From: Caenorhabditis elegans
Lineage: Eukaryota > Nematoda > Chromadorea > Rhabditida > Rhabditidae
Reading direction: 5' to 3'
DNA: 64,000 nt
Assembly: GCF_000002985.6 (NCBI RefSeq)
Contig: NC_003283.11
Location: forward strand, 16,555,501-16,619,500
The stretch's first letter is position 1, and every line of letters starts with the position of its first letter. Position numbers and translations under genes: made by a program. The notes below the pieces were generated by a model, which was not told the origin of the DNA, did not search any database, and was given only the letters and a program-made list of their open reading frames with translations. Positions 1-10,438 of the stretch are shown piece by piece.

Positions 1-3000
1 TATCACATGTATCAATTTGTAAAGAGAAACGAGCGTCGAGTGAAGATTTTGTCGGATCCGGTTAGCATTCAAAACGCGAGAAATGCACAACCGAGAAGTG
101 GGCAGTGGATGAAAGCTTCTAACACTGTAGTAGAGCCCGTTTCTGTGAAACCTAAGCATGATCCTGTAAGCATGGGGGGACGAACCGTGTCAGGCCCTTC
201 TGAACCTTCATCTGAACCTTCATCTGAACCTTCATCTGAACCTTCATTGGTTGCGAGTTTGGTGAAAAAAGCGGTGATACCCATCAAGAAGGAGCCCCCT
301 GAAGATGTACAATCGACATCGGATCCACACGTATTCAAGCAGGAGAGCCAACGAAGAGCAAAATCAGTAAAATTGGAAGCGCCCGAAGAAACGGAAGATT
401 TCCACGATCTGCTCAATGGCACTGCTGACGACGTGCCAGAATCCCACGAAGCACTAGCCCAGCAGAAAACTGCTGCAAATGAATATTGTTTCACTGTGAT
501 TAATGATTTGTTAGTGAATTCTACTCATTCAATTAATCCAAATCTTCCTTTTTTTTTCAGCTATCAGTCTCACAAGACGGCTCAGCGAATTTTATATGAC
601 CACACGCGATGCTTCTTGTGCGCCACCAAAAATTGCTCCGTGAAAATCGTGTTTATAGAATACGAGAAATATATCATCGCTATCGGATTGTCGTTGTCGT
701 CGGCCGCCACCGATTTTGACCCGGAATTGGCTGTTAATTTTGCGGATTCCGGCCGACACAGGATCTACATTTGCACACAACACATCGCCGATGCTCTCAA
801 TCAAATCTTTGGTTTTCTTCACTTGAAATCCCCAGCTGATCTGTACAGAATGATCAACTCTTGTGATGAGATTTCTAATCTGTTTAAGACGGCCATAGAT
901 CGCTGTCCCGACTTGCCTGATCTTCCAGAGTTCGGCGAGCTCTCCGCGAATTTTGTCAACGAATTGTGCAAGTTCGTGAAGAGAAATCTGTGGCGAGTGA
1001 GGAATTTGATGGATCCGATAATCAAGGAACGGGCCAGAAATGCTCCTCCTGGTCCTTCTTCTGAAACTTCAAGTTCGGAAACCGATGACGTCATGGAAGA
1101 AGCCAAGGAGCCTGAAGATGTACTACTACTATCGACATCGGATCCAGACAGTCAACGGAGAGGAGCTCAATCAGTAGGAGTGGAAGAGCACGAAGAAACT
1201 GAGGATTTCCTTGAACTGCTCAATGACACTTTTGACGAAGTGCCAGAATCCGACAAGGAACCGCAGCAGGCAACTGCAAATGATACATGTTTCGCGGTAG
1301 TTAATGATTTGTGAGTAAATTGGTCTTCCGAGCAGACAAAATTGCAGCTCAAGAAATTGAAATTTGCCCGATTTTAAAATTGCCACCTGGTGGTGCCCTG
1401 ACTGTCCCATCATTGTTTGATCTACAAAAAATGCGGGAATTTCTTGCCAAAAAATGTGACGTCAGCACGTTCTTAACCATGCAAAATCAGTTGAGAACTC
1501 TGCGTCTCTCTTCTCCCCCGCATTTCCTGTAGATCTACGTAGATCAAACCGAAATTGGACACCCTGACACCACGTGAAGGTGTGAAATTGCGAGGTGCAA
1601 TTTTTGTAAAACCTCCGAAAAATACAATTAGGCTTGAAAATTACCGAAAATGCCCGGCAATTCCGCGCGTGGTGTCAGGATGTCCCATCGCGCTCCATTG
1701 CACACGAAATGGCGGGAAAATATTTTTTGAAAATTTGTGACGTCACAAAAAAATTAAAGACTAGATTTTCAGCCAAAAATTACCAATTTTTAGATCGAAA
1801 TCCAACGAATTTTCTATTTTTTTTTCTCGATTTTCGGTAATTTCATTCTGAAAAGCCTCGAATTTCAGATAAAAATCGAAATTTTCAGTTGAAAACACGT
1901 ATTTCAGACAATTTTGCGTGTCAAAAGCCCATAATTTTCAGACTGAAAATCGAATTTCACACGTGGTGTCAGGTTGTCCCATCGCGCGCTCCACTGCACA
2001 CAAAAATGGCGGGAAAAGAAGCTTTGTTTGAATTTTGTGACGTCACAACACATTTTGAACAATTTTTTTCAATTTAAGCGTCGATTTTTGTGAAAAAAAA
2101 ACATAGTTTGAAAATTTTAAGAAAAAACAAATTTTCCCGCCATTTTTGTGTGCAGTGGAGCGCGCGATGGGACAACCTGACACCACGTGTGAAATTCGAT
2201 TTTAAGCCTGATAATTATGGGCTTTTGACGCCGCGCAAAATCTTGATAAAATCCCCAAGAATTGTATGAAAATTTCGATTTTTCACCTAAAATTCGAGGC
2301 TTTTCAGTATGAAATTGCCGAAAATCAAGAAAAAAAAAACTAGAAAATGCGTTGGATTTGGATCTAAAAATTGGGAATTTTTAGCTGAAAATCTGGTATT
2401 ATTGAATTTTTGTGACATCACAAATTAAAAAAAAAATTTTCTCGTCATTTTGTGTGCAGTGGAGCGCGCGATGGGACAACCTGACACCACATGTGATTAA
2501 TATTTGAAGGGGGAGTAGAGTTTGTGGGTATTTTGCTTAAATAGACTGAAACTGGTCCAAAACCACCGAATTTCCTAATGAGACTTCACAAAAAATTTCC
2601 AAAAATTTTTTATAGCCGGTCAAAATTTCGAAAAAAAGAGAGCCAAATTTTGCTAAAATCTGAAATTTCTCACACTTTTCTTTGTCACAGCTGCTGGATT
2701 TTAGTTTTTCTGAAATTATCACCCTTTAATCCTTATTTTGGTATTTTATCTCGCTGAAATTCGTTGATTGAGGCACATTTTGAGCCGATAAGCATCCAAA
2801 AACGATCAAAATTGGATCCCTATCGGCCTAAAAGTTGTCTCAATCAGCGAATTTCCACGAGGTAAATTACCAAAATAAGAATTAAACGGTGATAATTTCA
2901 GAAAAACTAAAATCCAGCGGGTTTCACGATGCTTCTTGTGTCCCAACAAAATTTGCTCCACGAAAAAAGTTTTCATGGAATTGGAAAAATGTATCATTGC

Positions 3001-6000
3001 TATCGGATTGTCGTTGTCGTCGGCCGCCACCGATTTTGACGCCGGATTGGCTCTCACTTTTGCGGATTCCGGCACACAAATGATCTACATTTGCACACAA
3101 CACATCGCCGATGCTCTCAATCAAATCGTCGGTTTTCTACACTTGAAATCCCTTCAAAATTTGTATACGATGAGCAACTCTAGTGACGAGATTTGCAATC
3201 TGTTCAAGACGGCCGTAGATCGCTGTCCCGACTTGTCCGATCTTCCAAAATTCGGCGAGCTCTCCGCGAATTTTATCGTGCACATTTACAAATTTGTGAG
3301 GAGAAACGAGCGTCGAGTCGATATTTTGTCGGATCCGGTGAGCATACAAAACGCAAAAGATGCCCGAGCTTTGAACACCACTGTGACAGAGGAACCCGCC
3401 GCAAACTCTGTGGAGTCTATCAAGAATGATCTGAAAGCTGAAGCTTCTATGTCTCTGTCACTTGATAAAGATTTACAAATTACATCGGCCGCCGCAGCTT
3501 CAGCTTCCCATGAAATTTCGAATTCCCACTTCGATGATGTATTGAGTCGATGGAAGCGAGATAATGGTGTTGTCGAGGAGAGTCAATCGAGTTCTGATAG
3601 GCCTGCCTATAGGTATGAAGGCGGAGAGTGCGAGCGCGCTCTGATGACAACTCTAAAAATTTGAATTTTCATTGATTTCTGCTAATTTCACAAAATTTTT
3701 CAAAAAAAAAGTTTAAGATTTTTTGAAAAATCTAATTTGTTTTCGTTTTTCGATTTTCGAATAAATCTTTAAAAAAATTTGATTTTCAGAAAAATTAAAA
3801 AAAATCAATTTTCTAACAAATTACATTTTTTCCAAATTTTTCCAAAATTTATTGTTTTTTGATTTCCAGAAAAATTGAAAATCATTCGATTACAGAAAAA
3901 TCAATTTTCAGAATTTGAATTTTTTTAGAAATATTAAAAAATTTCAATGTTTAGAAAAATCTAAATTTATGGTTTTTTTGATTTTCAGAATAATTTTAAA
4001 AAATTTAAGATATTCAGAAAAAAGCTAATTTTTCCGGTTTTTAGAAAAATCTAAATTTTATCGATTTTCAAAAAATAAAAATTGATCGATTTTCAGGAAA
4101 AATATAAACTTTTTTGTTTTTTGATTTTCAGAAAAGTTAAAAAATTTTCGATTTTTAGAAAGAAAAAAATGTTTTTTTTTTAATTTTCAGTTCAGACAAA
4201 TCGATTTTTTTTGTTTTTTGATTTCCAAAAAAAATGTTTTTTTTCTATTTTTAGAAAAATCAAAAAAAAACGATTTTCTAACAATTTTGATTTTTTGAAA
4301 AATCTAAAAAATTTCAATTTTTAGAAAAATACAAATTAAATTTTTTCCGATTTTAATAAAAATTTAAAATTGTTGGATTTTCAGTAAAATTGAAAAAAAT
4401 TAGATTTTCAGAAAAAAATTTTTTTTTTTTCGATTTTCAGTAAAATTTAAAAAAATCTAATTTATTCCGATTTTCAGAAAAATCTAATTTTTTTTTGATA
4501 TTCAGAAGAAAAATTTGAAATGTTTCGATTTTTAGAAAAATCTAAAAATTTCCAGAGCCCAGTCCGCCTCGACAAGTAAATATCCATTTGCCAAAAAACG
4601 TTGTGCAGTTTGTTGCCAATCGGTGAAACCAAGAAAAATGCTGAAAGTGGTCGACGAAAATGAAAAATTTCTACTAGCCTTTGCACTCGTTCTTCGTGCA
4701 AAATACGATCATGAAGCTCATCTGAATTTGGTTAATCGCTGTATGCGGAATGTATGCAAAACGCATTTCGGGGAGACTGTCGATGAGATATTCCAGTTTT
4801 TGAATATCACAACTTTTGACGATATTTCGAGAGTCTCCGCTGACTCGATACGGAATATTATTGTTAATGTCGAGTCGTTGAGCCCAGAATTTGTTGGAGC
4901 TCTGCCGTTGTTCTCAATATTTGGTTCGAATTTGAAGCAGAGTCTCGGCAATTTTGTTCTGAAATATGTCGAATGTGAGGTTAGGCATTCAAAATTCCAT
5001 TGAAAATGTGAAAATGACTTGTGTCGATTTACCCGGTTCGTGTACGCTCAAAATAAAAAAAACTGCGTGGCGTGAACTGCAGAAAACCTAATATTCAGGC
5101 CCCGCCTTTTTCTCGTCCACTCACGGAGAAAAGGCAAAAATTTTTACCCCAACCAATATCTGGCCACCGACATCTCACGGGCTCCGCGCGCCGCTGCGTT
5201 AAACTCGCTGTGGGCGTGGCGAGGTGTCTCCGCCTGCTGCTGCGAGTTAAACATAGCGGCGCGCGGAACCCGTGAGATGTCGGCGGCCTGATATTGGTTG
5301 GGGTCAAAATTTTTGCCTTTTCCCCGTGAGTGCACGAGAAAAAGGCGGGGCCTAAATATTAGGTTTTCTGCAGTACACGCCACGCAGTTTTTTTTTATTT
5401 TGAGTGTACTCCACGAGGATAATTTTTATAATTCTCCTCCTCTTTTCCTCGAGGAGTACACAAACTCCGTGAATCCACACATGACCGTGGAAGAGGTTTT
5501 TCGCGGTAATTGTTCCTTTTTTTTGTTGGTATAAGCTCATGCAGACGAATTTTCTAAAATTTCAGAACATCACAATGTCAACGGATGCCCAAAAAGTGGC
5601 CCGTTCAGGTCCAGAAGCCTGTTCAAGCCTAATTAAGACTACAAAGGATGGCCGAAAATCAGCGCGAAAAAGATCAATGAACAGCCTGAAATCTAAAAAT
5701 GTTCCAGTTGTCGCCCAGTCAGCTCGAAGAGCCTATCGAAAGCGAATTAAGACTACAACGGATGCCAAAACAGTGGCGCCGAAGAAGAGATCAAGCAGTA
5801 GTATGAGATCGGAAAGCCTTCCAGCGGTCATTCAGGCAGCTCCAGATGCTCCAGAAGCCCATCCAAAGCGAATCAAGACTGAACCACTTGTGGCTCCACC
5901 ACAGGAGAAGCCTTCAACATCAGAAGTTCGGGATCATGCGCCTTGTTTGAAAATGGAGATCGTGGATCGGGTTTTAGAACCACCGGCAGACTTACCATCG

Positions 6001-7305
6001 GAAAAGTGAGCACTTGCCGGAATTGAAATTTCCGGCAACTTGGCAAATTGCCGAAATTGAAAATTTTCGGCTAATCGGCAAATTACCGGATATGAAAATT
6101 ACCGGAAAATCGGCAATATTCCGGAATTTAAATTTTCGGCAAATCGGCAAATTGCCGGAATTGTTATTTCCGGCAAATCGAAAAATTGCCGGAATTGAAA
6201 ATTCTAGTATATCGGAAAAATGCCGGAATTGCCAAAAATTTTCGGCAAATAGGCAAATTGTCAGAATTAAAAATTTCCGTCAAATAGCCGGAATTTAAAT
6301 TTCAGGAAACTTGGTAAATTTTGCCGGAATTGAAATTTCCTGCAAGTTGTCAAATTACCAGGATTAAAAATTTCCGGCAACTCGGCAAACTGCCGGAATT
6401 GAAAATTTCCGGATACTTGGCAATTTGCCGGAATTGAAAATTTCCGGCAAGTAGGATAAGTGCCGGATTTGATAATTTCCGGCAAATCGGCAAATCGCCA
6501 GAATATAAAATTTCCGGCAAATCGGCAAATTGCCAGAATATAAAATTTACGGCAAATCAGCAAGTTGCCGGAATTGAACATTTCCGGCAAATCAGCAAAT
6601 TGCCGAAAATGATAATTTACGGCAAATCGGCAAATTTCCGATTAAAGCAAATTATGGTTTTGCACATTATTTTTTGGAAAATTCAATTTTAATCAGCAAG
6701 ATTGTAGGATATCCGGCAAACGGCAAATTGGCAATTTGCCGAAAATGATAATTTCCGGCAAGACGGCAAACCGCCAAAAATTTAATAATTCCGGCAAATC
6801 GGCAAACCGGCAATTTGCCGAATTTGTCGATAAAAAATTTTCCTCATCTATATAAATTCCTTTTTTCAGAATACCGGAAACTGCTGCTCCGCGAAAAAAA
6901 CTGAATCTCAACGCGTCATGCTGTGTCTGCAAACGGCTTTTTCCCATCAAAGACCTCAACTATTTCCGATTTGAAAACGATAAAATGATCATGGTTCTAG
7001 GACAAGCTCTACGTGGAAATTTTTTGGATTTGAAAAAATTCCGAACTCTCCGAGCCATATATGCCTGTGATATGCATGTTTCTCAGGGGATCAGTGAGAT
7101 TTTCAAATGTCTTCAAATCACTGATCACACGGGCATCGCCACGTGTTTTACGCATTCCATCGAGAATATGTTCGCCTCACTCGGATCACCGTTCCCGGAA
7201 TTTGTACAACATTTGACACTTAGGCAGTGGATTCCGGAATTTAGAACTTATTTTACGAAATTTGTGGATAAGCATTCGCATCTCTTGGAAAGGTTTTTAT
7301 TTTGA
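1..7305 (+). CDS. Multi-domain Lin-15A/B-like C2CH zinc-finger protein (5' partial)
   Basis: Six exons join in one frame: 1-509, 561-1310, 2902-3612, 4556-4979, 5566-6005 and 6870-7305, about 1,089 codons, entering from the left edge. Four repeats have a CxxC...CxxH core: CFLC/CTQH (from about 610), CFLC/CTQH (2930), CAVC/CKTH (4602) and CCVC/CDMH (6919). Each is followed by a helical stretch ending in an FVKRN-like segment, and the tail of a fifth repeat opens the window. Linkers are acidic or Ser/Pro-rich. The pattern is that of the Lin-15A/B-like domain of C. elegans chromatin and vulval-repressor proteins, so a nuclear role is inferred. The real end may be a splice at 7292 giving a stop at about 7820. 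A split is possible: exon 4556 can read to a stop at 5003, and an ATG at 5575 could start a second gene. Confidence 0.6.
196..246 (+). repeat. 12-bp coding tandem repeat (Pro-Ser-Ser-Glu)
   Basis: Four near-identical 12-bp units (CCTTCATCTGAA) lie in frame in the first exon and encode a short P-S-S-E repeat in the linker before the first complete C2CH domain. Copy number could vary between strains. Confidence 0.8.
1384..1576. mobile_element. Short inverted-repeat element (CACGTGGTGTCAG ends), copy 1
   Basis: A small element inside intron 1311-2901. Its ends read roughly CACCTGGTGGTGCCCTGA on the left and the complement of CACGTGGTGTCAGGGTGTCC on the right. The interior holds paired blocks around GATCTACAAAAAATGCGGGA. 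A related copy in the opposite orientation lies at 26416-26593, which supports a non-autonomous DNA transposon. Confidence 0.65.
1664..2495. mobile_element. About 830-bp palindromic foldback element with internal duplicated termini
   Basis: The left end (GCGTGGTGTCAGGATGTCCC) is the reverse complement of the right end near 2495. A second copy of the same terminal motif occurs near 1962 and, inverted, near 2190, so the element is a palindrome with its terminus present four times. The arms also share CACAAAATGGCGGG-type and GTGACGTCAC-type blocks. It fills most of an intron of the Lin-15-like gene. No coding frame is credible. Confidence 0.7.
2693..2918. mobile_element. Hairpin element whose right arm supplies a splice acceptor
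   Basis: The first 31 bases from 2693 are the exact reverse complement of 2888-2918, and similarity continues inward to a loop near 2800. The right arm contains GATAATTTCAG ending at 2901, the only acceptor I find that keeps phase between the exon ending at 1310 and the C2CH-coding exon. That exon therefore begins inside the element, with about six residues encoded by its terminal repeat. Confidence 0.7.
3613..4555 (+). repeat. A/T-rich satellite-like intron with repeated TTTTCAG
   Basis: This 943-base intron is built of degenerate units resembling GATTTTCAGAAAAATTAAAA, repeated dozens of times. Many units contain a good nematode acceptor core (TTTTCAG or TTTTAG). The phase of the flanking exons (AG plus A, encoding Arg) supports the outer boundaries. 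Confidence 0.75.
5017..5481. mobile_element. Nested foldback elements between exons of the Lin-15-like gene
   Basis: The inner palindrome, about 5041-5410, has ends TGTACGCTCAAAATAA and its complement TTATTTTGAGTGTACT. Long matching arms carry CTGCGTGGCGTG, AGGCCCCGCC and CCGTGAGATGTCGGCGGCC blocks. Outside it, GTGTCGATTTACCCGGTTCG (5021-5040) pairs with the block at 5457-5481, so the palindrome seems to sit within an older foldback. A close relative of the inner one is at 54173-54426. I read 4980-5565 as an intron. Confidence 0.7.
6006..6869 (+). repeat. Intron made of CGGCAAATTGCCGG satellite-like units
   Basis: About 860 bases of degenerate units of the form TTTCCGGCAAATCGGCAAATTGCCGGAATTGAAAA, many individually palindromic (CGGCAAATTGCCG). 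The flanking donor (AA|GTGAGC) and acceptor (TTTTTTCAG|A) are in phase, so this is an intron. The same family occurs in the srh intron at about 35190-35650 and near 33680. Confidence 0.8.
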
Positions 7306-7314
7306 ATCTATTGG

Positions 7315-7686
7315 AGAACTTGCTTCAAAATGCTCAAAACTCTTTCATTTCTGAAAATGGAAGAATTTCTGCGAAGAATTCGGCCATGTGTCGATTTACG
7401 CAGTTCGTGTACTCCTCATGGACAAGTTTTTTTTTAACTAAAATGCTTCTATTCATGTTTCATACTCAAAAATCTCAAATTCATACGAATATACAGAATT
7501 ATGTATGAAAATTGATTTTTCTCATTTTTAAGCAGTCCAACACGAATTAGCTGAAAAAAAAAACTGTAAAATCCCTCCGCGAGGAGCACACAAACTGCGT
7601 AAATCGACAAACGGCCGAATTCTTCGCAGAAATTCTTCCATTTTCAAAAATGAAAGAGTTTTGAGCATTTTGAAGCAAGTTTTCAG
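7315..7686. mobile_element. Foldback element at the 3' end of the Lin-15-like gene
   Basis: About 7315-7425 is the inverted match of 7572-7686, with blocks AACTTGCTTCAAAATGCTCA, GGAAGAATTTCTGCGAAGAA and TCGATTTACGCAGTT. The AT-rich centre is unpaired. The GTCGATTTACGCAG part resembles the outer arms at 5017 and 5481, suggesting one family. Confidence 0.65.
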
Positions 7687-8073
7687 TTCAAACCAATCAA
7701 CGTTCATCCACGCCCACTTTCGAACCAATCAGCGACGTGCCACGAGTTTTTTGAAGCAAATTCCCCCCATATCCTCGATTTTATATCAAAATCCTTTTTA
7801 AAAAACCAATATTTTTTCAGATGAAAGTCGACTTCTGGCTGCTTCAACAACTCGAAGAATCAATTATGGAGCCCAATTATTGTTACATGTGTTCTTTTTT
7901 TTGTTTTAGAAATTCACTATAGTCATCAAAAAACCCCCAGTATTCGAAATATTTATTTGTTCGCTTTTCCTGCATTTTTTTAAATCATGAATTGGTTTTG
8001 TTACATTTACATTTTCGAAAGTTTGGATAACATCACCTATTGAAACAGGCGCTCAGACTCCAATTCGGTCGTT
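7687..8073. other. Intergenic or 3' tail, nothing firm
   Basis: AT-rich sequence with no convincing gene. A TTTTTTCAG acceptor ends at 7819. Joining it to a donor after 7292 gives an immediate TGA, a possible alternative terminus for the Lin-15-like gene. Confidence 0.4.
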
Positions 8074-8326
8074 TTGGACCGAAATAGGCTCAGGCTTAGG
8101 CTTAGGTTTTGGCGTAGGCTTAGGCTTAAGCTTTGGTTTGGGCTGAGGATTAGATTTAGGCTTGGTCTCAGGTTTAGGCATAGGTTCAGGCTTAGGTTTA
8201 AGCGTAAGCTTAGACTTATTTTCAGGCTTAGGCCTAAACACGATTTCAGGCTTATAATCGTGCTTCGGTTTAGGCTCAGGCTTGGGCTTACACTTAAGCT
8301 TTGGTTTAGGCTTAGGCACAGGCTTA
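8074..8326. repeat. Degenerate interstitial (TTAGGC)n array
   Basis: Runs of GGCTTAGGCTTA with point changes, about 40 units, matching the C. elegans telomere repeat TTAGGC. The repeat resumes immediately to the right of the palindrome at 9941, so it was one array before the insertion. The Lys-Pro or Leu-Arg rich frames here are repeat translations, not genes. Confidence 0.85.
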
Positions 8327-8559
8327 CTAGGGAGTGTTTTAACTATACGGTGCGATCGGGTAAAAGTAAACGTGTTATGCGATAGCTGGCATCTTAGGCT
8401 TTCAGAATCTGTAATTTGTTTCGGCAGAAGACCTCTGTGAGTCTGGAAATTTTCATCTGAAAATGTAGTACTGAAATCAGTGCATTTCCTATGGTTAACA
8501 GTGGATTTTGTCTCTGGCGCCAACAGAAGTCTCACCACAATGGTGGAAGGGCGAAATCA

Positions 8560-8630
8560 TCGCTTCGGTGGTCGAGTGGTGAACGCGTTCGCCTCTTGAG
8601 CAGAAGTTTGTGGGTTCGGTTCCCACACAT
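8560..8630 (+). other. tRNA-like segment in left palindrome arm
   Basis: An A-box-like TGGTCGAGTGG and a B-box-like GGTTCGGTTCC lie at tRNA spacing, with a well-paired T arm (GTGGG/CCCAC) and a weak anticodon arm around CTCTTGA. No acceptor stem closes, because the 5' side does not pair with the bases after CCCACA. I read it as a tRNA-derived sequence with possible RNA polymerase III boxes, not a functional tRNA gene. Confidence 0.5.
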
Positions 8631-9631
8631 GGTTTAAATTTTGGCCTTTTTTTATACAAAATTTTTAGAACGGGAAACAAATGTTTAAAACAGTTTTTTG
8701 AGGTTTTTACATTACTTTTTTGCTTTTTGATTGAACCACAATTACCCTGGAAACTTTTCAGAAATTTTTATTTTTTCGAAAATTGCCACTTTTTTCTCCA
8801 CCAAACCCATGAGAAAATTGGTTCCAAAAATTTTTTTTGAAATTTTTTCAAAAATGTATGAAATATTGTAGAGTGTCACAAATAACTTATTTTTCATTGT
8901 TTTCAATGACCGAATCACTTATTCTGATGCCGTATCAAGACGTTTTACCAAATCGATATTGGCAAAACACCTTGTCTTTGAGACTCCATATCTCCGCAGG
9001 AAAAAATTGCGCTTAAAAGTGATCAACTGAAAACTTGTTAAACACAATGTGATCTAAAACTTTTCAGTTGAACACTTTTTTGTAAAAAATTTGGTTGCTG
9101 AGATATAGACCTTTAACTATTTAGAATATTCAAAAATAATGAAGCTCAAATCAATTGGTTCCAACTCGGCAACCAAATTTTTTACAAAAAAGTGTTCAAC
9201 TGAAAAGTTTTAGATCACATTGTGTTTAACAAGTTTTCAGTTGATCACTTTTAAGCGCAATTTTTTCCTGCGGAGATATGGAGTCTCAAAGACAAGGTGT
9301 TTTGCCAATATCGATTTGGTAAAACGTCTTGATACGGCATCAGAATAAGTGATTCGGTCATTGAAAACAATGAAAAATAAGTTATTTGTGACACTCTACA
9401 ATATTTCATACATTTTTGAAAAAATTTCAAAAAAAATTTTTGGAACCAATTTTCTCATGGGTTTGGTGGAGAAAAAAGTGGCAATTTTCGAAAAAATAAA
9501 AATTTCTGAAAAGTTTCCAGGGTAATTGTGGTTCAATCAAAAAGCAAAAAAGTAATGTAAAAACCTCAAAAAACTGTTTTAAACATTTGTTTCCCGTTCT
9601 AAAAATTTTGTATTAAAAAAGGCCAAAATTT

Positions 9632-9703
9632 AAACCATGTGTGGGAACCGAACCCACAAACTTCTGCTCAAGAGGCGAACGCGTTCACCACTCGACCACC
9701 GAA
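9632..9703 (-). other. tRNA-like segment in right palindrome arm
   Basis: The inverted counterpart of the left-arm copy, with the same A-box and B-box-like motifs on the minus strand. Any transcripts started here and in the other arm would converge across the element centre. Confidence 0.5.
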
Positions 9704-9940
9704 GCGATGATTTCGCCCTTCCACCATTGTGGTGAGACTTCTGTTGGCGCCAGAGACAAAATCCACTGTTAATCATAGGAAATGCACTGATTTCAGTACT
9801 ACATTTTCAGATGAAAATTTCCAGACTCACAGAGGTCTTCTGCCGAAACAAATTACAGATTTTGAAAGTCTAAGATGCCAGCTATCGCATAACACGTTTA
9901 CTTTTACCCGATCGCACCGTATAGTTAAAACACTCCCTAG

Positions 9941-10438
9941 TTAGGCTTGGAGCTTAAAATTAATGCATCTGGGCTTAACCTCAAAATTCTAACAAAACCA
10001 CCGATTTCAACAAGATAAACTTATGTTTAAAGTTTTTGAAACTTCCAAAAACAAGGCTTTCTTACAGTTAAAAAAAAATTCCGCACGATTTTTTTTTGAA
10101 AAAGATGACCAAAGTATTCTAATAGAACAATGCACCAGAAATTGATGTATTGCTAATCTTGACTGCTTTTGGTTCAAGCTCTTACCTCCTTTTAATTAAG
10201 TTGAAAAACCAATACTCCACATTACTGGAAAAAAAACTTTCGTCTGGAAATTGGAAATTTCGTGGGAAAATTACAGATTCTTGGCGTCGTCTGGAAATTT
10301 TTTATTTTTGCGAAATTGAGCAGACACGCAAGTTTTCTTTTTAATTTTCCAGAAAAGGCAAGAGTAATTCTTGTGAGTGAACATTGCGTTTTGGAAAAAA
10401 AACTTTAAACTTTTCTGAAATTTTGTTCGCTTTGAAAA
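9941..10438. other. Intergenic, sru promoter side
   Basis: A remnant of the TTAGGC-like array followed by AT-rich sequence up to the start codon of the sru-like gene. No further gene is seen. Confidence 0.5.

Larger units (their letters stand above)
8327..9940. mobile_element. 1.6-kb near-perfect palindromic element with TTA target duplication
   Basis: The two arms, about 8327-9130 and 9137-9940, are inverted copies differing at only a few bases, with a short unpaired centre near 9134. The ends read CTAGGGAGTGTTTTAAC and its complement. TTA flanks both sides (8324-8326 and 9941-9943), consistent with a 3-bp target duplication of the PIF/Harbinger type; that class is inference. Each arm includes a tRNA-like segment and a 70-codon open frame that is the same sequence read in both arms. 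No transposase is visible, so it is non-autonomous. Confidence 0.8.

Noticed and set aside
8053-8538. 161-codon Lys/Pro-rich open frame on the minus strand
   Set aside because: It runs across the TTAGGC-like array and into the palindrome; the composition is the repeat translated, and the non-repeat part recurs in the other arm.
8560-8630. Functional tRNA gene
   Set aside because: The T arm and both boxes are good but no acceptor stem forms, unlike the clean tRNA-Gln at 36737-36808.
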